Assembly (NCBI RefSeq): GCF_004146235.1
Contig: NZ_SELO01000007.1
Coordinates: forward strand, 1 to 64,000
Length of the DNA stretch: 64,000 nt
Direction of reading: 5' to 3'
DNA from: Tropicimonas sp. IMCC6043
GTDB lineage: Bacteria > Pseudomonadota > Alphaproteobacteria > Rhodobacterales > Rhodobacteraceae
Shown: positions 37,761 to 47,935 of the stretch, in pieces
How positions within the stretch are numbered: the stretch's first letter is position 1
Layout of the letters: each line of letters opens with the position of its first letter
Program-made: the position numbers and the translations under genes
The notes under the pieces: model-generated
What the model saw: only the letters and a program-made list of their open reading frames with translations
Told to the model about the DNA's origin: nothing
Databases searched by the model: none

Positions 37761-38108
37761 ATGCGTCATGTCGCGGCGATCGCGCTCGTCGTCCTCCTTC
37801 ATTCCCCGGCCGCAGCGCAGAACCTTGCGCCGGAGCTGATGATCGACGGAACCTGCAGCGACAAGGTCGCCTGGGCGTCCCGGCCGGTTGCCGAGATCGA
37901 AGCTGACCTGAACACGCGTCTCGGCACCGAGAGCGCCGCCCAGATGCAGCCGAACATGGTCAAGACCGTGATGGGCATTCTCCGCACTACGCCGGTGAGT
38001 GATTCCTGGTTCGCGGGCCGCTGCGAATTCACCGAGGATCAGCTCGCCGCCATGGCGCCCCTGCACGAAGCCTATGTGAACCATATGGCGGCCAAGCTTG
38101 GCGAGTGA
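37761..38108 (+). CDS. Small secreted protein of unknown function
   Basis: The 115-residue protein has a signal peptide (1-19, SPAAAQ) and a mature part with two cysteines (GTCSDK and GRCEFT), probably one disulfide. There is a GGGAG before the start. I do not recognise a family. It lies 62 bp after DUF1489 on the same strand and converges on hisG. Confidence 0.7.
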   Translation: MRHVAAIALVVLLHSPAAAQNLAPELMIDGTCSDKVAWASRPVAEIEADLNTRLGTESAAQMQPNMVKTVMGILRTTPVSDSWFAGRCEFTEDQLAAMAPLHEAYVNHMAAKLGE

Positions 38109-38222
38109 TTCAGTGTCTTGGCAGAGGCGTCACTCGCAACTGACACCTGGCGCGTCCGACACCCTCTTCTCTGGAACAGCATCTGCCGGCGGCATGACCC
38201 GAACGGATCGCTGCGGCCTCCG

Positions 38223-38921
38223 CTACCGGAACTCCGCCAGCCGCCCGGTCAGCTCGCCATAGGCTCGCCGCTCTGCCGCGTCCCAGGGCGCGCGGCGCGA
38301 CTTGAAGAGCGTCGCCTGGCTGCGATGGATCAACCCGTCGGAGAGGATCTTCAGGTGGTTGGCCCGAAGCGTTTCGCCGGTCGAAGTGATGTCAGCCACC
38401 GCTTCCGCCGTCAGGTTCTTCACCGTGCCTTCCGTCGCCCCCTGGCTGTCGACGAGCTGATAGTCGGCGACGCCCGCCTCGCGCAGGAACTCTCGCACCA
38501 GCCGGTGATACTTGGTCGCGATCCTGAGCCGGTGGCCATGCGCGATCCGGAAGGCCGCGGCCGCGGCATCGAGGTCGTCGACGATGTCGACATCGACCCA
38601 GCATTTCGGCACGGCGATGATCAGGTCGGCCTGGCCGAAGCCCATTGCCGCCAGCTCCTCGACCCGCGTCTCCCAGTCGGGGATGCGCTCGCGCACGAGA
38701 TCGGTGCCGGTCACGCCGAGATGGATCCGCCCCGCAGCCAGCTCGCGCGGGATCTCGCCCGCCGAGAGCAGCACGAGGTCGATGCCCTCGACGCCCCCAA
38801 CCGAGCCGGAATACTCGCGTTCCGACCCGGTTCGGCGGATCTCGAGGCCGCGTGCCCCGAACCAGTCGAAGGTCTTCTCCATCAGCCGGCCCTTGGACGG
38901 CACGCCCAGCTTCAGCGCCAT
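38223..38921 (-). CDS. hisG: ATP phosphoribosyltransferase, short form
   Basis: HisG catalyses the first step of histidine synthesis. At 232 residues it is the short form, lacking the C-terminal regulatory domain, and needs HisZ as partner. It shows GVPSKGRLMEKT at the N-terminus, LGVTGTDLVRE, and the PRPP-binding region near DSQGATEGTVKNL and ADITSTGETLRAN. Its start codon overlaps the hisZ stop by one base, fitting a stoichiometric complex. Confidence 0.95.
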   Translation of the reverse strand: MALKLGVPSKGRLMEKTFDWFGARGLEIRRTGSEREYSGSVGGVEGIDLVLLSAGEIPRELAAGRIHLGVTGTDLVRERIPDWETRVEELAAMGFGQADLIIAVPKCWVDVDIVDDLDAAAAAFRIAHGHRLRIATKYHRLVREFLREAGVADYQLVDSQGATEGTVKNLTAEAVADITSTGETLRANHLKILSDGLIHRSQATLFKSRRAPWDAAERRAYGELTGRLAEFR

Positions 38922-40030
38922 CAGAGGCCCTCCCGGCTCAGTTCCAGCACCAGACCGGGCCGGATCATCCCGCCCACGGCCGGGATCTCGCGGCCGCGGG
39001 CGAGAACGCGCGTCAGCGCGTCGTAGCGCCCGCCGGAGGCGACGGGGGGCAGGTGCGGCCGCCCGCCGGCATAGAAGCCGAAGACGAAGCCGTCGTAATA
39101 CTCCATCGTCGTGCGCCCGTAATTCGCCTCGAACTCGACCGAGTCGAGATCCACCCCGTGGCCGCGCATCGCGTCGAGCCGCCGCTCCAGCCGCTCTACC
39201 GCCGGTTCGAGCGCGGGCAGGTCCACCGCGATGTCGCGCAGCCGGTCGAGCGCGTTCGACGGCGTCTCTCGGATTTCCAGCAGGTCGTCGATCATCTCGA
39301 CCGCGTGGGCCGGGATCGGCGGTTCCGCGGCCTCCTCCTGAAGCCGCCGCATCCGCGCGACGATCTCAGCCGGCTCGCGCAGCCCGACAATCAGGCCCGC
39401 ATCGGAGATGATCTCTTCCGGCGCCTGCCGTTCCAACGCCGCCAGCAGCAGCTTGCGCGCGTGCGGCACCTTCGCACGCCCCGCGTAGCGGTCGAGCAGC
39501 GCCCGGAAGCGGCGCGGCCGCCAGATATGCCGCATGAGCGCGGCGCGGCGCGGTGCGCTGGTCACCAGGCCCTGCACCGCCGCCGTCAGCAGTCCGATAT
39601 CGCCCATCGCCGCCCGCAGCCCGAGCGGCACCAGCGCCGCGGCGAAGCGGGCGAAGATCTCGGCCTCGGCCTCGGCCGGGTCGGCGGCGTCGAAGATCTC
39701 GAGCCCGACCTGGAAATACTCGTTCGACCGTCCCGGCTCGGGCCGCTCCTGCCGCCGGAAGACCTCTCCGGCATAGGAATAGCGCGCCTCGCCGGCACCG
39801 CTCTCGACATGCCAGAGCACCACCGGAACGGTGAAATCCGGCCGCATCATCTGTTCGCCCTTGAGCGGGTCGGCGGTCACATAGGCGCGGGCGCGGATAT
39901 CCTCGCCATAGAGGTCCAGAAGCGTTTCGGCGGGCTGAAGCACGTCGGGCTCGATCTCGCGAACGCCGGCGCCGCGAAAGAACGCCTGGAGGCGGGCGGC
40001 CTCGGCGCGGACCTCTTGCTTGCTGGGCAT
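38921..40030 (-). CDS. hisZ: ATP phosphoribosyltransferase regulatory subunit
   Basis: HisZ is a catalytically inactive HisRS paralogue that activates short HisG and carries histidine feedback inhibition. The 369-residue protein keeps class II synthetase features (MRPDFTVPVVLWHVES, EVFRRQERPEPGRSNEYFQVGLE) but lacks an anticodon-binding domain. It starts 5 bp after the hisS stop and overlaps hisG, giving the operon hisS-hisZ-hisG. The start at MPSKQEVRAEA matches the short N-terminus expected. Confidence 0.93.
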   Translation of the reverse strand: MPSKQEVRAEAARLQAFFRGAGVREIEPDVLQPAETLLDLYGEDIRARAYVTADPLKGEQMMRPDFTVPVVLWHVESGAGEARYSYAGEVFRRQERPEPGRSNEYFQVGLEIFDAADPAEAEAEIFARFAAALVPLGLRAAMGDIGLLTAAVQGLVTSAPRRAALMRHIWRPRRFRALLDRYAGRAKVPHARKLLLAALERQAPEEIISDAGLIVGLREPAEIVARMRRLQEEAAEPPIPAHAVEMIDDLLEIRETPSNALDRLRDIAVDLPALEPAVERLERRLDAMRGHGVDLDSVEFEANYGRTTMEYYDGFVFGFYAGGRPHLPPVASGGRYDALTRVLARGREIPAVGGMIRPGLVLELSREGL

Positions 40031-40035
40031 CGCAC

Positions 40036-41547
40036 TCAGGCTCCCTGTTCCAGCATCCTGCGGATCTCGGCCACCAGATCGTCGCGCGCGACCTCGCGCT
40101 GCGCCGGCTGCGACTTCCATTCCTCGAGGCTCGCATTCTCGGCGATCTTGGCTCCCAGCACGAGGTCCTTGATCTGCACGACGCCGCGCGCCGCCTCGTC
40201 CTCGCCCTGGATCACCGCGACCGGGGAGTTCCGCTTGTCGGCATATTTGAGCTGGTTGCCGAAATTCTTCGGGTTGCCGAGATAGACCTCGGCGCGGATG
40301 CCTGCGGCCCGCAGTTCGCCGACCATCGCCTGATACTCCGCCATCCGGGTCCGGTCCATCACCGTGACCACCACCGGCCCGACACTCGCCCCGTCCATCC
40401 GCCCCTTCGCGCGCAGCGCGGCCAGCAGGCGGTCGACGCCGATGGAAACGCCTGTGGCCGGCACGGCCTGACCGGTGAAACGCTTGACGAGGTCGTCATA
40501 ACGCCCGCCGCCGGCCACCGAGCCGAATTGCTGCTTGCGGCCCTTGTCATCGGTGATCTCGAAAGTGAGCTCGGCCTCGAAGACGGGGCCGGTGTAATAG
40601 CCGAGGCCACGGACGACGGAGGGGTCGATGACGATGCGATCTGAGAAGTATCCTTGAGCGACAAGCAATTCTGAGATCTGTTCCAACTCGTCCACGCCCT
40701 CGCTTCCACGTTTCGTATGGCCCACGAGGTCTCTGAGCACCTTTAGTGTTGCCGCATTGTCTTGCTGTCGAGCTTCCAGAAAACTCAACACAACACCGGC
40801 TTGATCCTCGTTGAGCCCACATCCCTTTGTAAAATCGCCGGACGGGTCCATTCGGCCGCCCATCAGGAGATCAAGGACGCCTTGCCGACCAACCTTGTCA
40901 AACTTGTCGACAGTTCTAAGGATGTCGTCCTTTCGAGTTTCACGATCATAAACCGCACTAGGGTCCGCGTCGTCACCGCTCCCGGTGAACCCGAAAACGA
41001 CATCCAGCACCCCGTTCAGCACCTTGCGGTTGTTGATCCGCACGAGGTAGTCGCCACGCGGAATGCCGACGTGCTCCAGCGTGTCGGCGAGCATGGCGCA
41101 GATCTCGGCGTCTGCGGCGACGCTCGCCGTCCCGACTGTATCCGCATCGCATTGATAAAACTGCCGGAACCGCCCAGGCCCCGGTTTCTCGTTGCGCCAG
41201 ACCGGTCCCATCGCGTAGCGCCGGTAGGGCGCGGGCAGGTCGTTGCGGAACTGCGCGGCGACGCGGGCGAGCGGCGCGGTCAGGTCGTAACGGAGCGCTA
41301 GCCAGTCGCCGTCCTCCTCCCAGGCGAAGACGCCGGCATTGGGACGATCGACGTCGGGAAGGTATTTGCCGAGCGCCTCGACCGTCTCGACCGCGGCGGT
41401 CTCCAGCGGATCAAACCCGTAGAGATGGTAGACCTCGGCGATCTGGCGCAGCATCAGGTTGCGTTCGGCCACTTCCGCGCCAAAATAGTCGCGAAAGCCC
41501 TTCGGCGTCTCCGCCCGGGGCCGGCGGGGCTTCTTGTCCTTCGCCAT
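40036..41547 (-). CDS. hisS: Histidyl-tRNA synthetase
   Basis: The 503-residue class II synthetase has motif 1 ([13 protein letters not shown] ... [20 protein letters not shown]), motif 2 ([27 protein letters not shown]) and the HisRS-specific [14 protein letters not shown] and [12 protein letters not shown], then a C-terminal anticodon-binding domain. It has the alphaproteobacterial extra segment in the insertion domain. The part between about 40,635 and 40,975 has clearly lower GC and different codon choice than the rest, while the frame and protein are intact (see findings). First gene of hisS-hisZ-hisG. Confidence 0.96.
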   Translation of the reverse strand: MAKDKKPRRPRAETPKGFRDYFGAEVAERNLMLRQIAEVYHLYGFDPLETAAVETVEALGKYLPDVDRPNAGVFAWEEDGDWLALRYDLTAPLARVAAQFRNDLPAPYRRYAMGPVWRNEKPGPGRFRQFYQCDADTVGTASVAADAEICAMLADTLEHVGIPRGDYLVRINNRKVLNGVLDVVFGFTGSGDDADPSAVYDRETRKDDILRTVDKFDKVGRQGVLDLLMGGRMDPSGDFTKGCGLNEDQAGVVLSFLEARQQDNAATLKVLRDLVGHTKRGSEGVDELEQISELLVAQGYFSDRIVIDPSVVRGLGYYTGPVFEAELTFEITDDKGRKQQFGSVAGGGRYDDLVKRFTGQAVPATGVSIGVDRLLAALRAKGRMDGASVGPVVVTVMDRTRMAEYQAMVGELRAAGIRAEVYLGNPKNFGNQLKYADKRNSPVAVIQGEDEAARGVVQIKDLVLGAKIAENASLEEWKSQPAQREVARDDLVAEIRRMLEQGA

Positions 41548-41651
41548 GTCGGTGATCCTCGGTCCTCTCGTCGCGCCCGCGTCTAGCCCAAGGGCGGCCG
41601 GGTCGCAAGCGGGGCGGGGGCCGTATGCGGTATGCAGGAAAGGAACCGGCG

Positions 41652-41852
41652 ATGTCGGACCAGAAGATCGAAGAGGAACTGGCGCATCTGCGCCGGGTGA
41701 CCGAGGAGCTGTCGGATGTCGTGGCGCGCCAGGCCGACGAGATCGACCGGCTCGCGCGGCACCTGCGTCTGCTGATGGCGCGGGCCGCGGAACAGGAGGC
41801 GGCGGAAACGGGCGGGACGGTCTTTGCCGATGAACGCCCCCCGCATTACTGA
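41652..41852 (+). CDS. SlyX-like coiled-coil protein
   Basis: The 66-residue protein is almost entirely one heptad coiled coil ([38 protein letters not shown]) and ends in DERPPHY, the PPHY-type ending seen in SlyX proteins. The role of SlyX is not defined. The start at MSDQKIEEE is preceded by GGAAAGGAA. Its stop is only 4 bp from the convergent DUF4864 stop. Confidence 0.85.
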   Translation: MSDQKIEEELAHLRRVTEELSDVVARQADEIDRLARHLRLLMARAAEQEAAETGGTVFADERPPHY

Positions 41853-41856
41853 GGGT

Positions 41857-42267
41857 TCAGGCGCCGGCCTCCGCCTGAAGGAAACGCACGCCGTTGATCT
41901 TCCAGCCGGAGTCGGTCTCGATCATCTCGTATTCGAGCGCGTGAGGCACGCCGGCGGAATCGAATAGCACGACGCGCTGAAGGCTGCGGCCGGGACGCGG
42001 GTTGAGCGTGCCGAAGCGCATGTCAGTGGGCCGCCAGACCATCGGGTAGCCCTCGCGGACCATGCGGCCGAAATTCTCCGGTGTACGGAACAGGTCACGG
42101 ATGGCGGGGGAGGCGTAGTCGAACGCCTGCGTCCAGTCATCGTTCTGGAAATGCGCGATCTGGTCGCGGATGACGAGGCGGATCGCGTCGGATGCGGCCT
42201 GCTGCGCGGCGCTGGCTGAGGCGGCGAGGACAAGGGCGGCGGCAAAAAGGCTTCTGCGGATGAACAT
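41857..42267 (-). CDS. DUF4864 secreted protein
   Basis: The 136-residue protein has a signal peptide (1-21, SASAAQ) and the DUF4864 core: IRDQIAHFQNDDWTQAFDYASPAIRDLF, MVREGYPMVWRP and the C-terminal YEMIETDSGWKINGVRFL, a small NTF2-like fold. Function unknown, predicted periplasmic. Confidence 0.85.
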   Translation of the reverse strand: MFIRRSLFAAALVLAASASAAQQAASDAIRLVIRDQIAHFQNDDWTQAFDYASPAIRDLFRTPENFGRMVREGYPMVWRPTDMRFGTLNPRPGRSLQRVVLFDSAGVPHALEYEMIETDSGWKINGVRFLQAEAGA

Positions 42268-42386
42268 GGCGACCTCCTTCGGGAAAGAGTAGCGCCGGGC
42301 GGGCGAAGATCAACGCCTCCGCCCGACGCTCCGCAATCCACGCACCCGTCGCTCCGCCTGTCCGCAGTTGCAGCGTTCCGCGGCGT

Positions 42387-43970
42387 TCAGCCCCCGGCCA
42401 GCTCTCCCGCCAGTCCCTTCTCGATCAGCGCCACCGTCTCGTCGACACCGTAGAGCGCGATGAAGCCGCCGAAGCGCGGCCCCTGGCTGGCGCCCATCAG
42501 CACTTCGTAGATCGCCTTGAACCAGTCGCGCAGCGGCTCGAATTCATGCGCCTTGCCAACGGCAAAGACGACAGATTGCAGCTCTTCGGCTTCCAGCCCG
42601 CCATCCCAGTCCCGGAGCCGCTGGGCGAGATCCTCCAGCGCGGCACGTTCCTTGTCGTCGGGCAGGCGGAAGACCTTCGCCGGTTTCACGAAGTCGTTGT
42701 AGTAGCGCACCGCGTGGCCGGCCGCGGCGTCGAGCTGCGGATGCGTCTCCGGCGCCGCCTCGGGCGCGTAGCGGCGGATGAAGCCCCAGAGCGCCGCCTT
42801 GTCCTCGGCGCCGGCGACGGAGGCGAGGTTGAGCAGCATCGCGAAGCTGACCACCATGTCCGAGGCGGGAACGTCGCCGCCATGGATGTGGTAGACCGGA
42901 TTGGCGAGCTGCGACTTCAGATCCTGGTCGGGATAGGCGCGGAGTTGCTGGTGGTATTCGTCCACCGCCTTGGGAATAACGTCGAAATAGAGCCGCTTCG
43001 CCGTTTTCGGCTTCTGATACATGAAGTAGCTGAGCGACTCGGTCGCGGCATAGGTCAGCCACTCGTCGATCGAGATGCCGTTGCCGGAGGATTTCGAGAT
43101 TTTCTGCCCCTTGTCGTCCAGGAACAGCTCGTAGGTGAAATGCTCCGGCGCCTTCACGCCAAGGATCTCGCAGATCGAATCGTAGATCGGCGTGTTGGTC
43201 GAATGGTCCTTGCCATACATTTCGAAATCGACGCCGAGCGCCGCCCATCGGGCGCCGAAATCGGGCTTCCATTGCAGCTTCACCTGGCCGCCCGTGACCG
43301 GAAGGGTCCATTCGCGCCCATCCTCGTCGTCGAAGGTGATCGTGCCGTCCTTGGCATCTACGTGCTTCATCGGCACGTAGAGCACCCGGCCGGTCTCCGG
43401 GTGGAGCGGCAGGAAGATCGAATAGGTCTGCTGGCGCTCTTCGCGGAGCGATTTCAGCATCACCTTCATGATCGCGTCGTAGCGCTCGGCGGCGCGCAGC
43501 AGGATCTCGTCAAACTGGCCCGAGGCGTAGAACTCGGTCGCCGAGTAGAACTCGTAGTCGAAGCCGAATGTGTCGAGGAAACGCCGCAGCATGGCGTTGT
43601 TGTGATCGCCGAAGCTCGGGAACTCGCCGAACGGGTCCGGCACGGCGGTCAGCGGCTTCTGCAAATGCTCGCGCAGCATCTCCTGGTTGGGCACGTTGCC
43701 CGGCACCTTGCGCATCCCGTCCATGTCGTCGGAGAAGCAGATGAGCCGGGTCGGGATGTCCGAGATCTGCTCGAAGGCGTGGCGGATCATCGTCGTGCGC
43801 AGCACCTCGCCGAAGGTGCCGATATGCGGCAGTCCGGAGGGGCCATAGCCGGTCTCGAAGAGCACGTATCCCTTTTCGGGCGGCGCCTTCTCGTAGCGTT
43901 TCAGCACCCGGCGGGCCTCCTCGAAGGGCCAGGCCTTGGATGACATCGCAAGCTCTCGGAGTTCGGACAT
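42387..43970 (-). CDS. lysS: Lysyl-tRNA synthetase, class I
   Basis: This 527-residue class I LysRS is the archaeal-like form used by many alphaproteobacteria in place of class II. The HIGH-type motif is LPHIGTFGE and the KMSKS-type motif is KISKSSGNG, with the GYGPSGLPH lead-in. The start at [11 protein letters not shown] fits; the upstream extension to 44093 overlaps the terB promoter region and lacks coding character. It is divergent from the TerB-like gene. Confidence 0.95.
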   Translation of the reverse strand: MSELRELAMSSKAWPFEEARRVLKRYEKAPPEKGYVLFETGYGPSGLPHIGTFGEVLRTTMIRHAFEQISDIPTRLICFSDDMDGMRKVPGNVPNQEMLREHLQKPLTAVPDPFGEFPSFGDHNNAMLRRFLDTFGFDYEFYSATEFYASGQFDEILLRAAERYDAIMKVMLKSLREERQQTYSIFLPLHPETGRVLYVPMKHVDAKDGTITFDDEDGREWTLPVTGGQVKLQWKPDFGARWAALGVDFEMYGKDHSTNTPIYDSICEILGVKAPEHFTYELFLDDKGQKISKSSGNGISIDEWLTYAATESLSYFMYQKPKTAKRLYFDVIPKAVDEYHQQLRAYPDQDLKSQLANPVYHIHGGDVPASDMVVSFAMLLNLASVAGAEDKAALWGFIRRYAPEAAPETHPQLDAAAGHAVRYYNDFVKPAKVFRLPDDKERAALEDLAQRLRDWDGGLEAEELQSVVFAVGKAHEFEPLRDWFKAIYEVLMGASQGPRFGGFIALYGVDETVALIEKGLAGELAGG

Positions 43971-44113
43971 TGAAACGCTCTTCGCTTTCGGGCCGCGGCC
44001 CCATGCCGCGCACTCCCGGCCCGCCACCTGCGGCGGACCGGGGCTCTCCCTATTGCGGGGCGGGTCCGGCGTCAATAAATCTGCCACAACCACATGTCCG
44101 ACAGGAGAGATCT

Positions 44114-44536
44114 ATGGCCCAGGATGACCAGCCGCTTTCGCCGCAGGACGCGCTCGTCGCGCTGATGATCGCCACCTCGGTGTCGGACGAGAATATCCGC
44201 ACCTCCGAACTGGTCACGATCGAGCGGATCGTGGACCATCTGCCAGTCTTTGCCGAGTATGACACCGATCATATCCGTGCCATGGCCAACCTTGTCTTCG
44301 ACTTGTTCGAGGAAGAGGACGGGCTGGATGCGCTGTTCGGCCTCGTCGACGAGTCGCTGCCAGAGCATCTGCACGAAACCGCCTATGCGATTTGCTGCGA
44401 CGTTGCGGCGGCGGACGGGCGCCTCTCGGAGGAGGAACTCCGGATGCTGCAGGAGATGCGCTACCAGCTCAACATCTCGCGGCTCCATGCGGCAGCCATC
44501 GAGCGCGGGGCGCGGGCGCGGCATCTGACCGTCTAG
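44114..44536 (+). CDS. TerB-family protein
   Basis: The 140-residue, all-helical TerB-like (tellurite-resistance B) protein has the family metal-site-like acidic stretches: IATSVSDENIRTSELVTIERIV and CDVAAADGRLSEEELRMLQ, the second being the conserved A-x-ADG-x-L-S-x-E-E motif. GGAGAGA precedes the start. Lone TerB proteins are common outside ter operons; no other ter genes are nearby, so tellurite resistance should not be assumed. Confidence 0.85.
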   Translation: MAQDDQPLSPQDALVALMIATSVSDENIRTSELVTIERIVDHLPVFAEYDTDHIRAMANLVFDLFEEEDGLDALFGLVDESLPEHLHETAYAICCDVAAADGRLSEEELRMLQEMRYQLNISRLHAAAIERGARARHLTV

Positions 44537-44661
44537 GACGGTCGGCCAGACAGAAAACTGGGTCATGACGCGTCCGCGGATTCGCCGCCGCGCCGGCGTG
44601 TGCTCCAGCTGCCGCCATCGGCACGAATTTGATGGTTTCTCTCGCTCGACCGCCTGCGGGC

Positions 44662-46164
44662 TCATACCGTGTAGACGTCGCCCCAGCGGTCGATCAGTTG
44701 CAGCTGCAGGGTTCGCGCCCGGGCCGTCCAGCTCCTCACACCTTCCGGCCGCTCGCGCTGTTCGAGCGGAATCGCGTCGCGCCGCGGAACGTCCGTGACG
44801 AAGGTCGCGAAGGCCAGCCGCCGGCCGCCGGGAAGCGTCGCGTAGCCGGCGAGCGTCGACACGAAGTTGAGCGTTCCGGTCTTCGCCCGGATCTGCACGG
44901 GGTGGTCCTCGACCGGCCGTCCCTTGGCATCCTTCATTGTGATCGGCTTCATCAGCGGTTCGATGTCGTGCCGCGGGCCAAGCGTAACCAGGGAACGTAC
45001 CATGTCACGGGCGGACACACGGCTCGCGCCGCCGAGGCCGGAGTGATCGACGAGCGCCGGGCGCGGGCTGCCGATCTCCTCGCCGATCCAGCCTGACATC
45101 CGCCCCGCCGAGGCGGCAAGCGTCTCTGGCACGGCGCCGGCGCGTCCCGTCGCGGCGAGGCCGAGGGCTTCGGCCGTCACGTTGGTGGAGTATTTCAGCA
45201 TGTCGTGGATGATGCTGCGAAGGTCTTCGCTCTCGACCCGGGCGATCTCGGTTCCCACGAGCGGAGCGTCAGCCGGGACCGCTTCCCTCAGCGAGATGCC
45301 GAGCGCGCCCGCCAGAACCTGGAAGACCTCGGCGGTGTAGACCGTCGGCTTTCGCACCGGCAGCCAGCGCGAGCCGTCCTGCCCGAGCGCGCCACTTGCG
45401 ACGGTCCACATATCGCTGTCGCCGCCATCCTCGTAGGTGTAGATCGGATAGTTCCGCCGCACCACCTGCATCCGGGCAACGCGCACGTCCGGACGCCGCG
45501 TGGCGGAACGTGCGTCCATCGCGACATCCCAGCCCGACCCGGCACGGCGCCATTCGAAATGCACCCGGTTGAAATTCAGGTTCAACCCGGAGATCCCGGG
45601 ATTGTAGCCGACCGGGGCGGGCTGCTCCGTGCTGATCTCGGTGAGACTCGGCAGTGCGCCGTCCCAGATGAGGAACGCGCCCTCGACGCGGCCGACGCCC
45701 GCCGCCTTCAGACCATTTGCGAGATCCGCGAGCCGGTCGGTGTCAAGCGTCGGGTCGCCCGAGCCCACCAGCACGAGATCGCCCTTGAGCACGCCGGCCT
45801 CGACCGGGCCGGTGGCGACGAGGCGGGTGGCGAAGCGGTGGTTCGGACCGAGCAGCTCGAGCGCGTAGAGCGCAGTCAGTGCCTTGGCAACCGAGGCGGG
45901 CGGTTGCGGCAGCAGGGGGTTCATTACCTCGAGCACGTCGCCGGTCTCGGCATCGGCGACGACGAAGCCGACCTTCGCGCTGCCGAGCCTTGCCCGCGCG
46001 ACCAGCGTCTCGGCCGACGGGGCGAGCCGGCCTTTCGGCCCGCCCGGGCGCGGCGCCGGCCGCAACGATTGAGTCGGCGGCGCTGCGAGCGCGGGGGCCG
46101 CGGCACTGGCGGCCAGGCCCGCGAGGAGCCAGCGACGGGAGGGCAGGAAGACGTGATCTGACAT
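44662..46164 (-). CDS. dacB: D-alanyl-D-alanine carboxypeptidase/endopeptidase, PBP4 type
   Basis: This 500-residue peptidoglycan DD-peptidase of the S13 family acts in the periplasm. Catalytic motifs are SVAK (S91-K94), STN (in MLKYSTNVTAEA) and KTG (RAKTGTLNF), with the long PBP4 insert between the first two. The leader SRRWLLAGLAASAAAPALA contains twin arginines, so Tat export is possible. The start at MSDHVFLPSRR is chosen over 46200 on leader grounds. Confidence 0.93.
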   Translation of the reverse strand: MSDHVFLPSRRWLLAGLAASAAAPALAAPPTQSLRPAPRPGGPKGRLAPSAETLVARARLGSAKVGFVVADAETGDVLEVMNPLLPQPPASVAKALTALYALELLGPNHRFATRLVATGPVEAGVLKGDLVLVGSGDPTLDTDRLADLANGLKAAGVGRVEGAFLIWDGALPSLTEISTEQPAPVGYNPGISGLNLNFNRVHFEWRRAGSGWDVAMDARSATRRPDVRVARMQVVRRNYPIYTYEDGGDSDMWTVASGALGQDGSRWLPVRKPTVYTAEVFQVLAGALGISLREAVPADAPLVGTEIARVESEDLRSIIHDMLKYSTNVTAEALGLAATGRAGAVPETLAASAGRMSGWIGEEIGSPRPALVDHSGLGGASRVSARDMVRSLVTLGPRHDIEPLMKPITMKDAKGRPVEDHPVQIRAKTGTLNFVSTLAGYATLPGGRRLAFATFVTDVPRRDAIPLEQRERPEGVRSWTARARTLQLQLIDRWGDVYTV

Positions 46165-46322
46165 GGCGCGGAGTGAAGCAAAGCCGGAAGGGGCGGGCAA
46201 GAGGCGCGGCGTCGATTCCGCCGGCTTCGGGCGCGATGTCCCGCGGATGTGACCGGTCGCGCTCGCTGCGAGGGGCGCGGCGTGGTATCAAGGGAGGAAA
46301 CCCGAGCGAACAGGAGAGAATG

Positions 46323-47396
46323 ATGGCCGACCAAGGGACCCGGCAGACCGGCGGGCGCGGGAAACGCTACGACAATGTCTGCGACACGATCGGCGACACG
46401 CCGGTCATCCGCATTAACCGGCTCGCCCCCGACCACGTGACCCTCTACGTCAAGGTCGAGGCGTTCAACCCGGGCGGCTCGGTGAAGGACCGGCTCGCGG
46501 TGAACATGATCGAGGCGGCCGAGCGCGCGGGCACGCTTCGGCCCGGCCAGACGGTGGTCGAGGCGACCTCCGGCAATACCGGGATTGGCCTCGCCCTGGT
46601 CTGCGCGCAGAAGGGCTATCCGCTGGTCATCACCATGCATGACGGTTTCTCCGTCGAGCGGCGGCGACTGATGCGGATGCTGGGCGCCAAGGTGCTTCTG
46701 ACACCCAAGGCGAAGGGCGGGGTCGGCATGGTGCGGCTGGCCGAGTCGCTGGCTCATGCCAATGGCTGGTTCCTCGCCCGCCAGTTCGAGACACCGGCCA
46801 ATGCCGACATTCACGAGACGACCACGGCGTGCGAAATCATGGCGGATTTCGAGGGCGAGCGGCTGGACTATTTCGTGACCGGTTATGGCACCGGTGGGAC
46901 GGTGACCGGCGTCGGCCGGGTGCTGCGCAAGGAGCGGCCGGACGTGAAGATCGTGCTCGCCGAACCGACCAACGCGCCGCTCCTGACCAGCGGCACGGCT
47001 CAGGAGCGCGGCGAGCACGGCGCGCCGGCGTCGAGCCACCCGTCCTTTACCCCGCACCCTATCCAGGGGTGGACGCCGGATTTCATCCCGCTGGTATTGC
47101 AGGAGGCGGTGGACTCGGGTTTCTACGATTCCCTGATGACGGTGGGCGGCGAGGAGGCCATCGGATGGGCGCGGCGGCTGGCCGCGGAGGAGGGGATCTT
47201 CTGCGGCATCTCCTGCGGGGCGACCTTTGCCGCGGCAATCCGCACCGCCGAGTCCGCGCCGCCGGGATCGGTCCTGCTCTGCATGCTGCCCGACACCGGA
47301 GAGCGCTACCTCTCGACGCTCCTCTTCGAGGGAATCGCCGAAGAGATGACCGACGAGGAGCGGGAGCTCGCGGCGTCCGTTTCCGAAACCCCCTGA
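46323..47396 (+). CDS. cysK: Cysteine synthase A (O-acetylserine sulfhydrylase)
   Basis: This 357-residue PLP enzyme makes cysteine from O-acetylserine and sulfide. The PLP lysine is K55 in NPGGSVKDRLA, followed by the substrate loop EATSGNTGIGLA and the GYGTGGTVTGVGR phosphate loop. Consecutive ATGs at 46320 and 46323 are in frame; the second is better spaced from AGGAGA (46312-46317). With about 25 additional N-terminal residues and a C-terminal extension it is longer than E. coli CysK. Confidence 0.94.
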   Translation: MADQGTRQTGGRGKRYDNVCDTIGDTPVIRINRLAPDHVTLYVKVEAFNPGGSVKDRLAVNMIEAAERAGTLRPGQTVVEATSGNTGIGLALVCAQKGYPLVITMHDGFSVERRRLMRMLGAKVLLTPKAKGGVGMVRLAESLAHANGWFLARQFETPANADIHETTTACEIMADFEGERLDYFVTGYGTGGTVTGVGRVLRKERPDVKIVLAEPTNAPLLTSGTAQERGEHGAPASSHPSFTPHPIQGWTPDFIPLVLQEAVDSGFYDSLMTVGGEEAIGWARRLAAEEGIFCGISCGATFAAAIRTAESAPPGSVLLCMLPDTGERYLSTLLFEGIAEEMTDEERELAASVSETP

Positions 47397-47404
47397 GCGG
47401 CGGG

Positions 47405-47428
47405 GCCGGGGCGCGTTGCCGCCCCGGC
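47405..47428 (+). terminator. Hairpin after cysK
   Basis: GCCGGGGC (47405-47412) pairs with GCCCCGGC (47421-47428) over an 8-base loop, 8 bases after the cysK stop. No T-run follows. Confidence 0.45.
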
Positions 47429-47450
47429 GACCGGGCGGTGACCCGCAACG

Positions 47451-47474
47451 AAAAAGGCCGCGCGATGCGCGGCC
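47451..47474 (-). terminator. Intrinsic terminator of rpmJ
   Basis: GGCCGCGC (47456-47463) and GCGCGGCC (47467-47474) with a 3-base loop are followed, on the minus strand, by TTTTT (47451-47455). It lies 28 bases past the rpmJ stop. Confidence 0.85.
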
Positions 47475-47502
47475 ATTTCCGAATGTCTTGAAGCTTGCTG
47501 AC

Positions 47503-47628
47503 TCAGCCCTGACGGGCCTTGAAGCGGCGCTGGGTCTTGTTGATGACGTACACGCGGCCCTTGCGGCGCACGATACGGCAATCCCGGTGCCGCGATTTCA
47601 GCGAGCGGAGCGAGTTGCGGACCTTCAT
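47503..47628 (-). CDS. rpmJ: 50S ribosomal protein L36
   Basis: The 41-residue protein starts [18 protein letters not shown] and ends [12 protein letters not shown], the type of L36 lacking the full zinc cysteine set (only one Cys remains), usual in Rhodobacteraceae. It is highly basic and contacts 23S rRNA. A ribosome-binding GGGAAG-type sequence precedes the start and an intrinsic terminator follows the stop, so it is a monocistronic unit. Confidence 0.93.
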   Translation of the reverse strand: MKVRNSLRSLKSRHRDCRIVRRKGRVYVINKTQRRFKARQG

Positions 47629-47707
47629 GGTCTTCCCTTTCCTCTTCGCAGGCGCGTGATCCGGCGCCGTTGGTTTCGCCAGCGGGCCGTCGCCGGCCCG
47701 AATTCGA

Positions 47708-47782
<75 letters not shown>

Positions 47783-47935
47783 GTCCGGCGCCGATCCTCC
47801 CATGCGCCCCTCTCCAAAGGAAAAGGACGCGGTCGAGTCCGCGTCGGTGGAGCGCGTATAAAGCCTCCGTCAGGAGGGTTCAAGGGCTTTTGGCCGGAGA
47901 AATAATGCCGCTATATGGGGGGTGGAGGAATGCCC

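Noticed and set aside
44114..44536. Tellurite-resistance operon
   Set aside because: Only one TerB-like gene is present, with no terA/C/D/E neighbours.
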